NCBI GenBank assembly: GCA_963920525.1 | Contig: OY986437.1 | Span: forward strand, 113,266,715 to 113,330,714 | Length of the DNA stretch: 64,000 bases | DNA from: Dichetophora obliterata | Lineage: Eukaryota > Arthropoda > Insecta > Diptera > Sciomyzidae | Direction of reading: 5' to 3' | Part shown: positions 10,201 through 20,588 of the stretch, one piece after another | How the letters are laid out: each line of letters begins with the position of its first letter | Position numbering within the stretch: position 1 is the first letter of the stretch | Position numbers and translations under genes: made by a program | The notes under the pieces: model-generated | Told to the model about the DNA's origin: nothing | What the model saw: the letters and a program-made list of their open reading frames with translations, nothing else | Databases searched by the model: none

Positions 10201-13200
10201 ATGTTTCAACTCTCGATGCGCATCAGCCGCAATATTCAAAAAAATATTTTACTTGCAACACTTTTGCTTGAAATAGAAACCCCAAATGGTAGAGTATCTG
10301 CAAGAGCACTTCTAGACCAGGGTTCTCAAGGATCATTTATTACTGAACAGTTTGTCCAAACATATAAGCTTCCCTGTCATGCAACTCACCTCAAAATTCA
10401 TGGGGTAAATCCTAACCAAATCAATTATGCACGGAAGTCCACTTACATGCGACTTTATTCACATTACGATGCCTTCTCTGTTGCTGTCGAAGCATTCGTT
10501 TTGCCTAATTTATCAACATATTTACCAAATCAAAGCGTTGCGCCATTAAAGATACCACGAAGCTTACCATTTATTCTTACTGATCCTCATTATTTCAAAT
10601 CACGTCCAATTGATATTATTTTGGGTGCTGATGTCTATGGTTCGATCTTGAAAAGTGGCCAACACAAAAATCAGAATGGATTACTTTTCCAAGAAACTTA
10701 TTATGGTTGAGTACTATCAGGGCCAATTAGTAGTGAAAATCAAGAGTTCACTATAACCACTCACTTTTGCCAAATAGATGAGCAATTAAAACTTTTTTGG
10801 GAACAAGAAGCACTGACCCAAAAACGAGTACCTACATTAGAAGAAGTTGCATGCGAGAAGCACTTTGTTTCCAATCATGAAAGAGATGATACAGGTCGTT
10901 ATATAGTCTCTTTGCCATTCAAAGCCGAAATTGAAGGAAAGTCAATTCAAGACTTTGAAAATTCTCATATTGGAGCTAGCGTAAGGCTACGTAATATGGA
11001 AAAAACTTTTGAGAAAAAATCCGAGTTCCATAAGGAGTATAGTAAATTTATGGATGAATATCTTCAGCTTGGACATATGCAACTAGTGGGCGAGTACCCA
11101 CATGACGTAAAAGAGAATGCGTATTATCTTCCTCATCACGGAGTCGTAAAACAAAGTAGTACGACAACAAAGCTTCGGGTAGTTTTTGACTGTTCAAGTA
11201 AATTTCGTAATCAACGATCATTGAATGAAGAGCTAGCAGTTGGTCCTGCTCTTCAATGCGATTTATCTCAAATAATTCTTCGTTGGCGCAGACACAAAAT
11301 TGCGTTGAGTTCTGATATTGAGAAAATGTTCAGACAAATCCTTATAAAACCAGAACATCAATGGTATCAGCAAATTCTGTGGAGAAAATCTACAAATGAA
11401 ACAGTTAAAATCTATAAATTAAACACTGTAACCTATGGAACTACGTCTGCACCATTTCTATCACTTCGAACTCTTCGACAACTTTCTAAAGACGAACACA
11501 ATCGATATCCGGAAGCAGCGGATAAGCTCTTGACCGATATATATGTAGATGACATCATGGCTGGAACTGATGATGTTCCAGCAGCCCTCGCTTTACAACA
11601 AGAACTTTGCAAGTTATTGAATGCTGGTGGATTCAATTTGCGCAAATGGTCTTCAAACTCAATGTATTTGCTTCAATTAATCCCGCATGAGCTAAGAGAA
11701 TCATCAGATTCTGTTGATCTTAATCAAGATAATTTTATAAAAGCATTACGTCTATATTGGAAACCATATACTGATTGTTTTTCATTTATAGTTAACTTTG
11801 ATACATCACCTGCTCCTTCTAAGAGAAGCCTGTTATCAGATGCTTCAAAACTCTTTGATCCTTTAGGATGGCTGGCACCGACAACAATTTTGGCTAAATT
11901 GTTATTTCAGAAATTATGGCTTGCTGGCATAAAATGGGACAATTTGCTTCCAGACGATATACAATTTGAGTGGTTGGAATATCGCAATACACTAAAGTGC
12001 TTGGAAGAAGTGCACATTCATAGATATATTGGTATTTCCAAATGGAGGAAATGTTCATTACATGAATTTGGTGATGCCTCGCAATTGGGATTTGCAGCAG
12101 TAGTTTATTCAAGGACTATCATGGATAATGGAAAGATCATAATAAAGTTATTACAAGCAAAAACAAAAGTTGCACCACTTAAAGCATTATCATTACCAAA
12201 ACTCGAATTATGTGCAGCACAACTCTTAGCAAAATTGATTAACAAAGTATCCGAATCACTCGAGGGATCCATAGATGAAGTTGTTTTATGGAGCGACAGT
12301 ACAACTGTATTAGCTTGGATAAGAGCTCAACCAATACGCTGGACCGTATATGTGGCAAATCGTGTAGCTGAAATTCAACGTTTGTCGTCCATAAGTCAGT
12401 GGCGTTACGTACCTACAAAGGATAACCCAGCTGACTGTGCAACAAAAGGTGTTATGCCGCGAGACCTAGTTAACCATGACCTATGGTGGCATGGCCCACT
12501 TTGGCTGAGAGATGTTCCTGCCTCTTGGCCGCCCGATATTGATCCAGCTGCAAAAACATCTTTAGAGGAGCGAAGATCCATTCAAGCATCGAATATTGTT
12601 TCAGAATCATATCCAGATATATTAAAAAAGTATTCTACGTTGAGAAAAACGCTTCTTATTACGAGTTATTTGCTTCGTTTTTGTCATAATTCTATTAACA
12701 AGGATCACCGCCGTACGGGATTTATATCATTTCAAGAGATACAAATGGCAACAAATCGTCTTATTCTGATTTCTCAACGCATAGATTTTTCCAGAGAAAT
12801 CGAGCAGATATCCAATGATTGCCTACCAAAAGGGCATGCTATTGCTAACTTATGTCCTTTCCTGGACAAAAACGGAATATTACGAGTTGGTGGCAGGCTG
12901 AAATATGCTGACATTCCGGCAACTATGAAGCATCCTATTCTTTTATCTAATAAAAATCCACTAACTTTCCTAATCTTTTCAGATGCTCATGTTAGAACAT
13001 TACACGGAGGTATCCAATTGATGTTGAATTTTGTTCGTTGTAAATATTGGATACCAAATGCTCGACACATCGCACAAAACATCTTGAAGCGTTGTTTAGT
13101 CTGTTTCAAGTATACCGCTAAAACCGCTGAGCAACTCATGGGAAGTTTACCTTCAATTCGACTTAAGCCAGCTCGACCCTTCCTACATAGCGGTGTGGAT

Positions 13201-14210
13201 TATGCTGGTCCAATTGATGTTCGGCAGTCATTACTTCGAAACTCGAAGACTTCAAAAGGGTACAATGTATTTTTTTGTGTATGGTAACTAAAGCCATACA
13301 CTTAGAAGCTGTATCAAGCCTTTCAACCGAGGCTTTCCTTGCTGCCTTCCGCAGATTTGTCTCAAGAAGAGGCAAATGTACTCAAATTTATTAAGATTGT
13401 GGTACTAACTTTGTAGGTGCTAATACTGCATTGCAAAAAATGCATGTAAGAAATAGTTCTTCAGCTACGAATGATCTGAGAGCACATTTGGTGGAAGAAG
13501 GTACAACCTGGAATTTTATTCCTCCTGCATCCCCGCATTTTGGTGGTTTGTGGGAGGTAGGCGTCAAATCTACCAAGTATCATTTGAAAAGAATTATGCA
13601 AGACCGTCTTCTAAACTATGAGGAACTAGCTACGTTGCTGGCTGAAATTGAAGCCTGCTTAAATTCACGACCACTGAGTCCACTGAACGAAGATGTTGAA
13701 AACTGCGACGCACTCACACCTGCTCATTTTCTAATAGGTGAGCCTACAATTAGTATACCAGATGAGGATCTACTAGATTTGAAAACAACTGGCAACAACC
13801 GCTGGCGAATGGTAGAACAGATGAAGCAACATTTTTGGTGGAGATGGCACTCGGAATACTTAAGCCGAATGCAATCAAGACCAAAATGGGCAACTACACG
13901 CACGAACGCAAAGATCGGTGATCTTGTATTAATCTATGATGAAAGATGTCCACCTGGAAAATGGCCTCTCGCCCGCATTATAGAAGTTCATCCAGGCAAG
14001 GATGACTTGGTTCGCGTGGTTACCTTAAAATGCAATGGTAAATTTTTCAAAAGACCAATAAGAAAAATTTGTTTTCTTCCAAATTTAGATCCCCACGATG
14101 CCATTGGAGAAACCCAAAGAAGTAATGGCTCTTCGGCTGCGAGTCGAGGCGCAGCCAGTCAACCGGGCGACACAACAAGTACCTCCAACGGCCTTACTTC
14201 TACGCATTGA
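10201..14210 (+). pseudogene. BEL pol (protease, RT, RNase H, integrase), multiply broken
   Basis: In order: aspartic protease motif DQGSQGSF near 10315; an in-frame TGA at 10708-10710; reverse transcriptase with SDIEKMF and catalytic YVDD (11541-11552); RNase H with GDAS, LELCAAQ and WSDST; integrase zinc-binding region (HGGIQ ... CLVCFKY) and first core Asp in GVDYAGP. A frameshift occurs in the T-run near 13267-13283 and a TAA at 13392-13394. The remaining integrase core (TNFVGA, GGLWEVGVK) and the C-terminal DUF5641-like domain are in the frame 13431-14210. The second catalytic motif reads DCGTNF where DNGTNF is usual. In the family these parts process, copy and integrate the element. This copy is dead as it stands. 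Confidence 0.9.
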
Positions 14211-14264
14211 TAAATACCTACACATTCTCTTGGCAACTCGTCTACTTAAAGAACTATCGTCCTT

Positions 14265-14275
14265 GGGGGGCGGAA
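14265..14275 (+). other. Polypurine tract
   Basis: The purine-rich run ggggggcggaa directly abuts the 3' LTR, the position of the plus-strand primer in LTR elements. Confidence 0.7.
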
Positions 14276-14777
14276 TGTTCGAGGAGAACCCTGTTTTTAT
14301 TATATAAGCCCTGTTTTTATTGTATTCAAATTATATGAACTTTGCTTATGCCCATTATTGTACATATTATATTTAAGCTAAATTCCTGTAAGGCTTATCA
14401 GCAATTCGAAACATAGGTTTCGGATGGCTGTCCAGTCACACTTAAGACACGTCACACCAAAAATGCTAACTTGCATTTTTTGTTTATTACATATTTCCAA
14501 TCGCTCGCTTAGCAGCACTCAGTTTTTGTTTATATAACTACAATGTACACTAAAATTTGTATCGCTTTATTTTTGTTGTTTTGTTTGTACTGTATGTACA
14601 AGACTTGGTTAAGAGGATCAGCGAACTCTGCTTCGCTGATCAGTTATTCGCTTTTCAATCGCTTATTCTAGCGCTTGTGGTCGTGGTCGTGCCTTTGTGT
14701 TTTATGTCTTTCATTTATTAAATAAAGTAAAACTACTTAACTTGAAATTAAAAAGCATTTTTTTATTTGAAGGAACA
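14276..14777 (+). repeat. BEL 3' LTR (full length, 502 bp)
   Basis: Starts TGTTCGAGGAGAACC and ends GGAACA. Nearly identical to the 5' LTR, but keeps about 130 bp that the latter has lost. Confidence 0.95.
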
Positions 14778-14976
14778 CAAACAATTAATTAAAAAAATTA
14801 AATGACAGCAGCTGTTTTTCGCTTTATCGTGTAAAATAACTACTTTTATTTTATATTTATATATTTGTGCATTAAAACATGTACAAAACTACAAACAAGT
14901 TTACAAAACTAAAACTTTTTACATTGCAAAAAGTTTCGACTGCCAATACATGGTCTTATTTTTGCTTGATGTAACA

Positions 14977-15292
14977 GCTTGGCCGAAAAGACCGAAATGC
15001 ATAGCAGACTCCTCTGGCTCTTCTTCCTTCTTATTTTTAATCTTTCTAAGGTTTGGCAGCTGGGGCGGCATCACCCAGCGGAAGTACCGATGCCAACTTC
15101 AGAAACGATGTTGGTTATTAAGTCCTTGATAAAGATGCCTTCCAAGGCCTTGGCAAATAAACCGGGCTAGTATAGCTCAACCTCAACATTGGCAGACTTC
15201 AATATGGTCGAGATTTTCTCGCCTATAACAGAGACATCGTCATCAACCAAGATGATCAAAGCGTAGACGCAGGCGAGTTTTGCTAAAGATAT
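14977..15292 (-). pseudogene. RpLP1: Ribosomal protein P1 (RpLP1) pseudogene
   Basis: The minus strand reads KLACVYALIILVDDDV, GEKISTILKSANVEVE and GLFAKALEGIFIKDLITN, unmistakably the N-terminal dimerisation domain of acidic stalk protein P1. The alanine-rich hinge is damaged, and a shifted frame ends near the expected acidic tail (…FGLF). There is an in-frame TAG in the PYWPG region, a TGA in the hinge and at least one frameshift, and the start ATG is ATA. No intron is seen inside, consistent with a processed copy. A clear poly-A tail is not visible. Confidence 0.85.
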
Positions 15293-16230
15293 GTTTTGTA
15301 TCCTTTTACAGCTGAAATCAGTAAACTTTGTTTTGGACAGCCGATACTACATATTGCCAAGCCTGGGTGTAAGACTGAATAACTAAAAATTAAGCTTTGC
15401 GTCCAAACGATCCCATTTGTTGTTGAGCCTCATTAAGCTAAAAAATTTCGAATGTACAGCAGGTATAGCGTTTTGGCAGCAGTGGTGATAATAAATTAAT
15501 TATTAGAAGATGAAGATCATTTTTAAAGTTAACTGTTCCTAAACTAAGCTGCCAAGAGTGGTAGATATATAAAAAAAACGATGTTGCCATGTCGTTATGT
15601 TAATGTTCTTAATCAACTAGGGCGAAATAAAAAGGGATGCTATCTCATTGGGTTTGAGGTTAAAATAATGGTTGCTCTTTGCTTCTGTGGTGTAAAGTAT
15701 ACCACAGTATTAAATTTTTCTAAGCGTATTGTTATTGAAATTTATAATGTATTTTAAATTCTGCCTTTCTTCTTATCAAATCTGTTCTGAAATTAATATT
15801 ATGCATTAATAGACATTTGAAATTGCAAATGGTTAGCATTTAAATTAATGGAAAACAATCAGTATTTTCTGTGATACTTAAAGTTCTGTTTTTCTTCTTA
15901 TCAAATTAATTCTGGAATGAATAAAAGAGGGGTTTCACGTCAGCCAGCAAGTGTAGAGCAAATTTTCTAATTTGCTTTACGTTGACATACAAAAAAATAA
16001 TTCCTAGGGCAAAAAAAGGAACCGTTAGTTCAAATTGCAGTTATAAGTGATCAATTAAAATTTCACAAGTTAGTTTATAAAAATTTCGAGAAAATGTGAA
16101 ATAGCGAAGTATGCTTGATTCAGATAAAAACAAACTAAAGAAAACAAAATAAAAGATTGACAGCTAAAAGAGTTTTAAAAATGTCATCGATGCGTTTCTA
16201 ACGCTTTTTTAAACACTTGCTTTTATAATT
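15293..16230. other. No feature seen
   Basis: AT-rich DNA without a convincing reading frame. The phrase ttctgttcttcttatcaaat-like recurs twice (about 15760 and 15890), suggesting an old duplication. Confidence 0.4.
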
Positions 16231-16327
16231 GGTCTAGTTGTTAACCAAACTAATACGGAACATATTTTGAAATAATTCAGGTCTAGTTGTTAACCAAACT
16301 AATACGGAACATATTTTGAAATAATTT
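16231..16327. repeat. Perfect 49-bp tandem duplication
   Basis: The unit beginning ggtctagttgttaaccaaac occurs at 16231 and 16280 with no differences over about 47 bp, implying a recent replication-slippage duplication. Confidence 0.9.
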
Positions 16328-16511
16328 TTTAATTTTCAGCTAAATGACGAGAAAACCGTAAATCTATTTATAAACATTTATGATGGAAATGGTTAACATT
16401 TTAATGAATGAAAAATTCACTTACTTTTTGGTATAATGGAACATGGAGTGACAGAACTAATTTTTTTATATATATGTATCTATATAACAATGAACCATAA
16501 ACTCAACCAAT

Positions 16512-17063
16512 GACATCAGCATTGAGATCAAACAAAGAATAACTCTTGCCAACAGGTGTTACTTTGGGCTCAGTAGGCAATTGAGAAGCAGATCCCTCTC
16601 TCGACGAACGAAAATCACGCTCTATAAATCGCTCATCATTCTACTTTATGCATCACAAACCTGCACACTGAGCAGTTTAGATGAAAAGACTTTAGGAGCA
16701 TTCGAGAGAAAGATTCTTCGTAAGATCTACGGACCAATCTGCGTCAATGGCGAGTACCGAATACTGTGGAATGATGAACTGTATGAGCTGTACGCTGACA
16801 TCGACATAGTCAAGCGCAATAAAATCGAGCGGCTTCGCTGGCTGGGTCATGTTCAGCGCATGAAAGACGATGCTCCAGTGAAGAAAACATTCGATTCGGT
16901 GCCCAGCGGCGGTCAACGCAAAAGAGGACGACCGCATCTTCGTTGGAAAGACCAAGTAGAGGACAACATGACGATGCTTGGAATTTCCAACTGGCGCCAG
17001 CAAGCGAAAGACAGAAATTGCCAGTTTATTTTTTATTTTAAATTATTAATTATAAATATATAA
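16512..17063 (+). pseudogene. Non-LTR retrotransposon RT C-terminal fragment (RTE-like)
   Basis: Open from about 16512 with DISIEIKQRITLANRCYFGL. It continues through LYKSLIILLYASQTCTLSSL, FERKILRKIYGP and RLRWLGHVQRM to the basic GQRKRGRPHLRWKDQV end. These blocks follow the catalytic RT domain in endonuclease-reverse transcriptases of the RTE type. The 5' part is absent, as in a 5'-truncated insertion. An AT-rich 3' tail follows at 17030-17080. Confidence 0.8.
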
Positions 17064-17093
17064 ACTGTTTTTTATAAACTTTTTGCTTTTTTA

Positions 17094-17150
17094 TTATCCT
17101 ATTCTTCGATATTTCGGCTCACTCTGTGGGCCTTCATCAGGGCATGAAAT
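17094..17150 (-). other. Hammerhead-ribozyme-like motif (degenerate)
   Basis: The minus strand reads CTGATGA, then a short stem-loop (GGCCCAC … GTGAGCC), then GAAA, the conserved core order of a hammerhead. An extra A after CTGATGA and an imperfect third stem argue against activity. Such motifs occur in Penelope-like and other retroelements. It may be a relic or a coincidence. Confidence 0.3.
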
Positions 17151-17559
17151 AATAAAATTTTTTTCTTTAACACATTTAAGAGATTAGCACAAATAAAAAT
17201 CTTTACATAAAAAGTTTAAAAAGTTAGGCAAACTAATAGTAAAGCTTAACGGATGGAATAAAATCACGATACAAAATTTGATATTGATATGAATTTTTAT
17301 AGGTATGTTCTGTTCTACGTTAAGTGAGGATGAATGTTATAAAGGAAGGAAAAATAGGGAATTACAAGAAAGACATTTTGTCGTACTACACATGCATGTT
17401 TTATATATTTTGTATCGACCCTTTTTTTTTTGCTTGCCAAACTTGTATCTTTGTTTAGAAAATCCCCACATTTTCAGTATCTGTTTCGACCTTTTTTATT
17501 TTTCATATATATTTTATTATTTTGAGAGTACTTTTTTATTTTCTGCTGATGCAACCCTG
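17151..17559. other. Unassigned stretch left of the P/THAP copy
   Basis: No gene. It is T-rich in the second half. Homology to the other P/THAP copies begins only near 17560. Confidence 0.4.
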
Positions 17560-17597
17560 GCCTTCAGCCACTGCTTAGGGATAACAACCCTCAGTAA

Positions 17598-17991
17598 AGG
17601 CCCCTATAGACGAGCAACTAATCGAACAACTGGTTGATCAACTGGTTGGTGTTTTTGCCTACAGACACAACTTTCAATTGATGGCAGATATTAAAATTCA
17701 GTTAAAAACATTTTATTTATAAAATGCCCATTGCAGAACTTCAACAAAAACCGAAGAAACCAATTCAGTTTTCCGTTTAGTTGCTAAGTTTGCTAAAAAC
17801 ACTACAACTAGTTGATCAACTCGATGAGCTTCAGTCGAAAAATAAAAACTTTTTGATTTTCAGCAACTGGTTGCAAAACTAGTTAAAAAACTGAAAAAAG
17901 CCAAAAACCCACCTACACACTGCTTATTTTCATCAACCAGCAACCATTTTATCAACCAGTTGTGCGATTAGTTGCTTGTCTATAGGGCCCT
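17598..17991. mobile_element. 394-bp Harbinger-type MITE in P/THAP copy 1
   Basis: TSD TAA (17595-17597, 17992-17994) and about 40-bp inverted ends (AGGCCCCTATAGACGAGCAA and its partner). The interior is built from variants of CAACTGGTTGATCAACT. The uninterrupted site is visible in copy 3 near 40465 (cctcagtaagt on the minus strand), confirming the 3-bp duplication. Confidence 0.9.
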
Positions 17992-18949
17992 TAAGTCCAA
18001 CACAGGCTTCGCTGTCTACAGTGCTTCTGGATGTAGTTATCTTTTTAATAATTCTCTTTTTAATGTATTGCTTTCGCAAAAGGAAAACCACTAGTTTTAC
18101 AGACAAATTCTAATTATAAAAAAAATTACATCTTAAAAAGTTATGCATGGAATTTTATGTTTGACGCCTCGTTGAATAGATACTCGCATAACCTTTGTTT
18201 TAATACCCATGAAGCTTAGTTTTGTTGAAAACCTTGAAAAACAGCAAGATTTTTAGGTAATTTTTCTAAATTTGATGGACTATAAATTCTAAACGTGAAC
18301 TTAAATTACAAATGAAATTAGCTTAGTTTTTTAAATCCTTTTTTTTAGTATTTCTGCATAGTTGTTGTGCAGAAATCACAAAAATTTAACAAACAGGTAC
18401 TAAATCTGATTCACTATGCTGAAAACAAGAACGCCCCTCTTATCAACCAAAATATATTGAACTCTGAAAAATGACTGCACCCCTTAAGTAGTGTTTGTGT
18501 TTTGACAGATGTGGTTTGATCAAACTGGCGCAAAATCAACGTGGTCTAATTTGCATTTTTAAACCATTTTTAATTAGAAATATATACATTTCTGATACAA
18601 ATCAGTTAAAAAAATATCGTAAGAAACTAAATAAAGCACCTTTGTTAAAAGAATTCAAACCTTATGGACATATTTACCTATAGAACGAAAGCGCATTGTT
18701 TTTAAGTTTTCGTGAACTTTTAAAATTTTTAACCGTTCAACTCATGTTGCATTTATTTTTGTGTTTTTTTTTTTTTGATTTTGTAGCTTTTTAAGCAGTG
18801 AAAATGCTTAAAATTGCGTTATTTTTAACTATTTTTCTGAGGAGTCTTCCAATCAAATGCCAGGGTTCTCAGAAATGTTAAAAAACACTCTCTATCTCGC
18901 TCGCACAATTTACAAATGGTGCGATAGTTCACGTATAATGTATGTGTAA

Positions 18950-19775
18950 AGGCTTGATTACCCAAGCGTAAGGTAACTGAGCACGACGTTGCCAACTGTC
19001 AAGCTAAAATCTTTTTAATCATAAATGTGTACAAGTCGTTACCGAAATCGTAACGTGGCGCGATGCAGCGTAGAAGTGTGTAGAAAATAGATTTTTACGC
19101 AACGTTACGATTTTTGACAGTTCGACAAGCGAAAAATTTTGTTTAACTTCACAAAATTATAAATTTTAATACTATATAAGAAAGGATGCAGTCTTTTATT
19201 GAAGAGGAGAAGTTAATAAGCCTACTAAACTATAATAAGGGTTTTCATGCAAATGGGCAATACCCTTATAAATGGTATAAACCTAATAAGTTTATCAGCC
19301 TTATAAATGAACTGTCAAAATTCGTATGAAAAAGCTTTTGCACAAACCAGATAAATTTGCTCTTCGATTTAGGTGAGCAAACGAGGTGGCAAACTTATAT
19401 GATCAATCAGCTGTTTTCTTTTTTGAAGGAAAAGTTATAATTTGAGCAAAACTAATAAAGATTTAATTCTAAAAATTTCAGAAAACAAGCAAACAATCCG
19501 CAAAGCGTCCCCGTTTAAATGGAACGCATCGCTGGCAGATCGCACAGCTGACTTATATGCTGCAAATGCACAATCGACTTTAAGGGCTGTTCATACAACC
19601 TGTCTGATAAAAATAACTAATTGCCCAAATTAGAAGCCTGCCACTTTGCATGAAAACCCTTAATGAGTGCCCTGCACTGTGTTGGATATTTCGGTAATCG
19701 CTTATCCTCGAGGCAACGTCGCACTACGCTACATTCCGCTGCGCCACTTCACGTTACTCTTGGGTAATCAAGACT
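18950..19775. mobile_element. MITE family A, copy 2, with a further insertion
   Basis: Opposite orientation to copy 1 at 1613-2039. TSD TAA (18947-18949, 19776-19778), with the intact target in copy 3 near 39508-39520. Ends AGGCTTGATTACCCAAGCGT and, inverted, AGTCTTGATTACCCAAG. It contains the 19238-19660 insertion. Confidence 0.9.
19238..19660. mobile_element. 423-bp MITE inside MITE A copy 2
   Basis: Inverted ends AGGGTTTTCATGCAAA and TTTGCATGAAAACCCT, flanked by TA (or TAA) on both sides. Comparison with MITE A copy 1 shows the host sequence is continuous there. No coding capacity. Confidence 0.85.
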
Positions 19776-19795
19776 TAAGCAACACCATTTCCTTA

Positions 19796-20241
19796 AGACG
19801 AATTTACACGATTCACTATCATCGTTCACTTTGGATGAATCATCTAATTTGTAAAATGTAAATAGAGTATCATCTTTAAAATGAAGATGATTGTCATCCA
19901 CATTGAACAGTGAAAGAAGTAGAATGTCTTCCTACTTTTGATGAAAGTGAACGCAAACCGAACTGATGTGTCATTCGTCCTAAAACACAATTGAAAGGTG
20001 TTAACATAATTTCAAGCAAAAAGGTAATATTTTTTTATATAATTGCTGAATAGCTTTTATTTATTTAATTTTTTTAAGCGTTAATAAAATTAATCAGCCA
20101 ACGAATATATTTTGACATTCAACACCGAATCATCTATCAAATTTAAAATTTACACTTTAAATAATGTAAATTAAAAATTGATTCACTGTCATCGTTCAAA
20201 GTTCACTATCATCGCTTTGAGTGAAATGTGTAAATTCGCGT
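19796..20241. mobile_element. 446-bp MITE in P/THAP copy 1
   Basis: TSD TTA (19793-19795, 20242-20244). Ends AGACGAATTTACACGATTCA and the inverted …GTGTAAATTCGCGT. It contains several ttcactatcatcg motifs in both orientations. Removing it rejoins ccatttcctta with tattttacttcttt, the P/THAP terminus. Confidence 0.9.
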
Positions 20242-20414
20242 TTATATTTTACTTCTTTAATGAACAAATATCTTTATGCTAGAAGTGCTGCCAAACAACT
20301 ATTTTCCAAGTTTAACGAACCAAGAGGAAAATATACAGAAAAGGGATGAATATATACTTGTGCTAGTACGGAAGATGTGGTACCTCTTACGTGAAGAATA
20401 AAAACGTGTCCAAA

Positions 20415-20549
20415 ATGGTACGAAAGTTCTTTACTTGTGCAACCCTTGTCATTCTACCTTGTATTATTTTACCGTGGTTGGCATCTTTGCTAAATTCTTT
20501 GAACGAGTACGTTTACGTTTTTTCAGTGATCATATTGAAGTTTTGGTAA
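20415..20549 (+). CDS. Small hydrophobic ORF (44 aa) upstream of ix
   Basis: The frame begins MVRKFFTCATLVILPCIILP and ends LKFW. A short basic N-terminus is followed by one or two hydrophobic stretches, so if translated it would be a single-pass or signal-anchor micropeptide. It ends 39 nt before the ix start on the same strand, with no obvious promoter or polyA signal between, so a dicistronic transcript or an upstream regulatory ORF is possible. A second tiny uORF (ATGAATTAA, 20577-20585) lies between them. I do not recognise a family. Translation is unproven. Confidence 0.4.
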   Translation: MVRKFFTCATLVILPCIILPWLASLLNSLNEYVYVFSVIILKFW

Positions 20550-20588
20550 TAGTTTTTTATTAAAGTGTAAAACAAGATGAATTAAAAC

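Larger units (their letters stand above)
6881..10271 (+). pseudogene. BEL gag, interrupted by a hAT insertion
   Basis: Two parts: 6881-7177 encodes an N-terminal helical segment, and 9243-10271 encodes the rest. The second part contains the DUF1759-type gag region (FSGDYLEWFLFRDLY, then VKGEAEHLIRHI) and cysteine/histidine knuckles near the end (CMNCLSSGHKACDC, C-x2-C-x4-H-x4-C, followed by CQVCHQKHH). The two sides of the insertion are in the same frame. The gag frame ends at 10271, and protease continues in another frame that overlaps from about 10201. A run of seven A near 10237 marks the switch. This could be a mutation or a translational frameshift site. Confidence 0.85.
6287..14777 (+). 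mobile_element. BEL/Pao LTR retrotransposon, complete structure, coding region broken
   Basis: Flanked by the 5-bp TSD CAAAC (6282-6286 and 14778-14782). It has two LTRs, a primer binding site just after the 5' LTR, gag, protease-RT-RNase H-integrase in BEL order, and a purine-rich tract before the 3' LTR. Total 8.49 kb, of which 2.06 kb is a nested hAT. The LTRs are nearly identical outside one deletion, which suggests a fairly young insertion. Several breaks in the coding part (see gag and pol entries) make this copy non-autonomous. Confidence 0.95.
17560..20258 (-). mobile_element. P/THAP-type element, copy 1, carrying nested MITEs
   Basis: Once three inserted MITEs are set aside, this matches copies 2 (26938-28199) and 3 (39486-40967) in inverted orientation. 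Its right end retains the terminal …ttatattttacttcttt, while the left end is truncated near 17560. The minus strand carries a decayed form of the THAP-like first exon (near 18670-18760) that is better preserved in copy 3. The three insertions each have 3-bp TSDs that copy 3 shows as unduplicated sites or that match its sequence. Confidence 0.8.

Noticed and set aside
11433..11645. Minus-strand ORFs within BEL pol (also 11894-12112, 13163-13375)
   Set aside because: Antisense shadows of reverse transcriptase and integrase coding sequence.
18495..18683. 62-codon ORF, with relatives at 27257-27439 and 39846-40043 (minus)
   Set aside because: Shared only because these are copies of the P/THAP repeat; the frame lies opposite the THAP-like exon strand in copy 1 and is not maintained.
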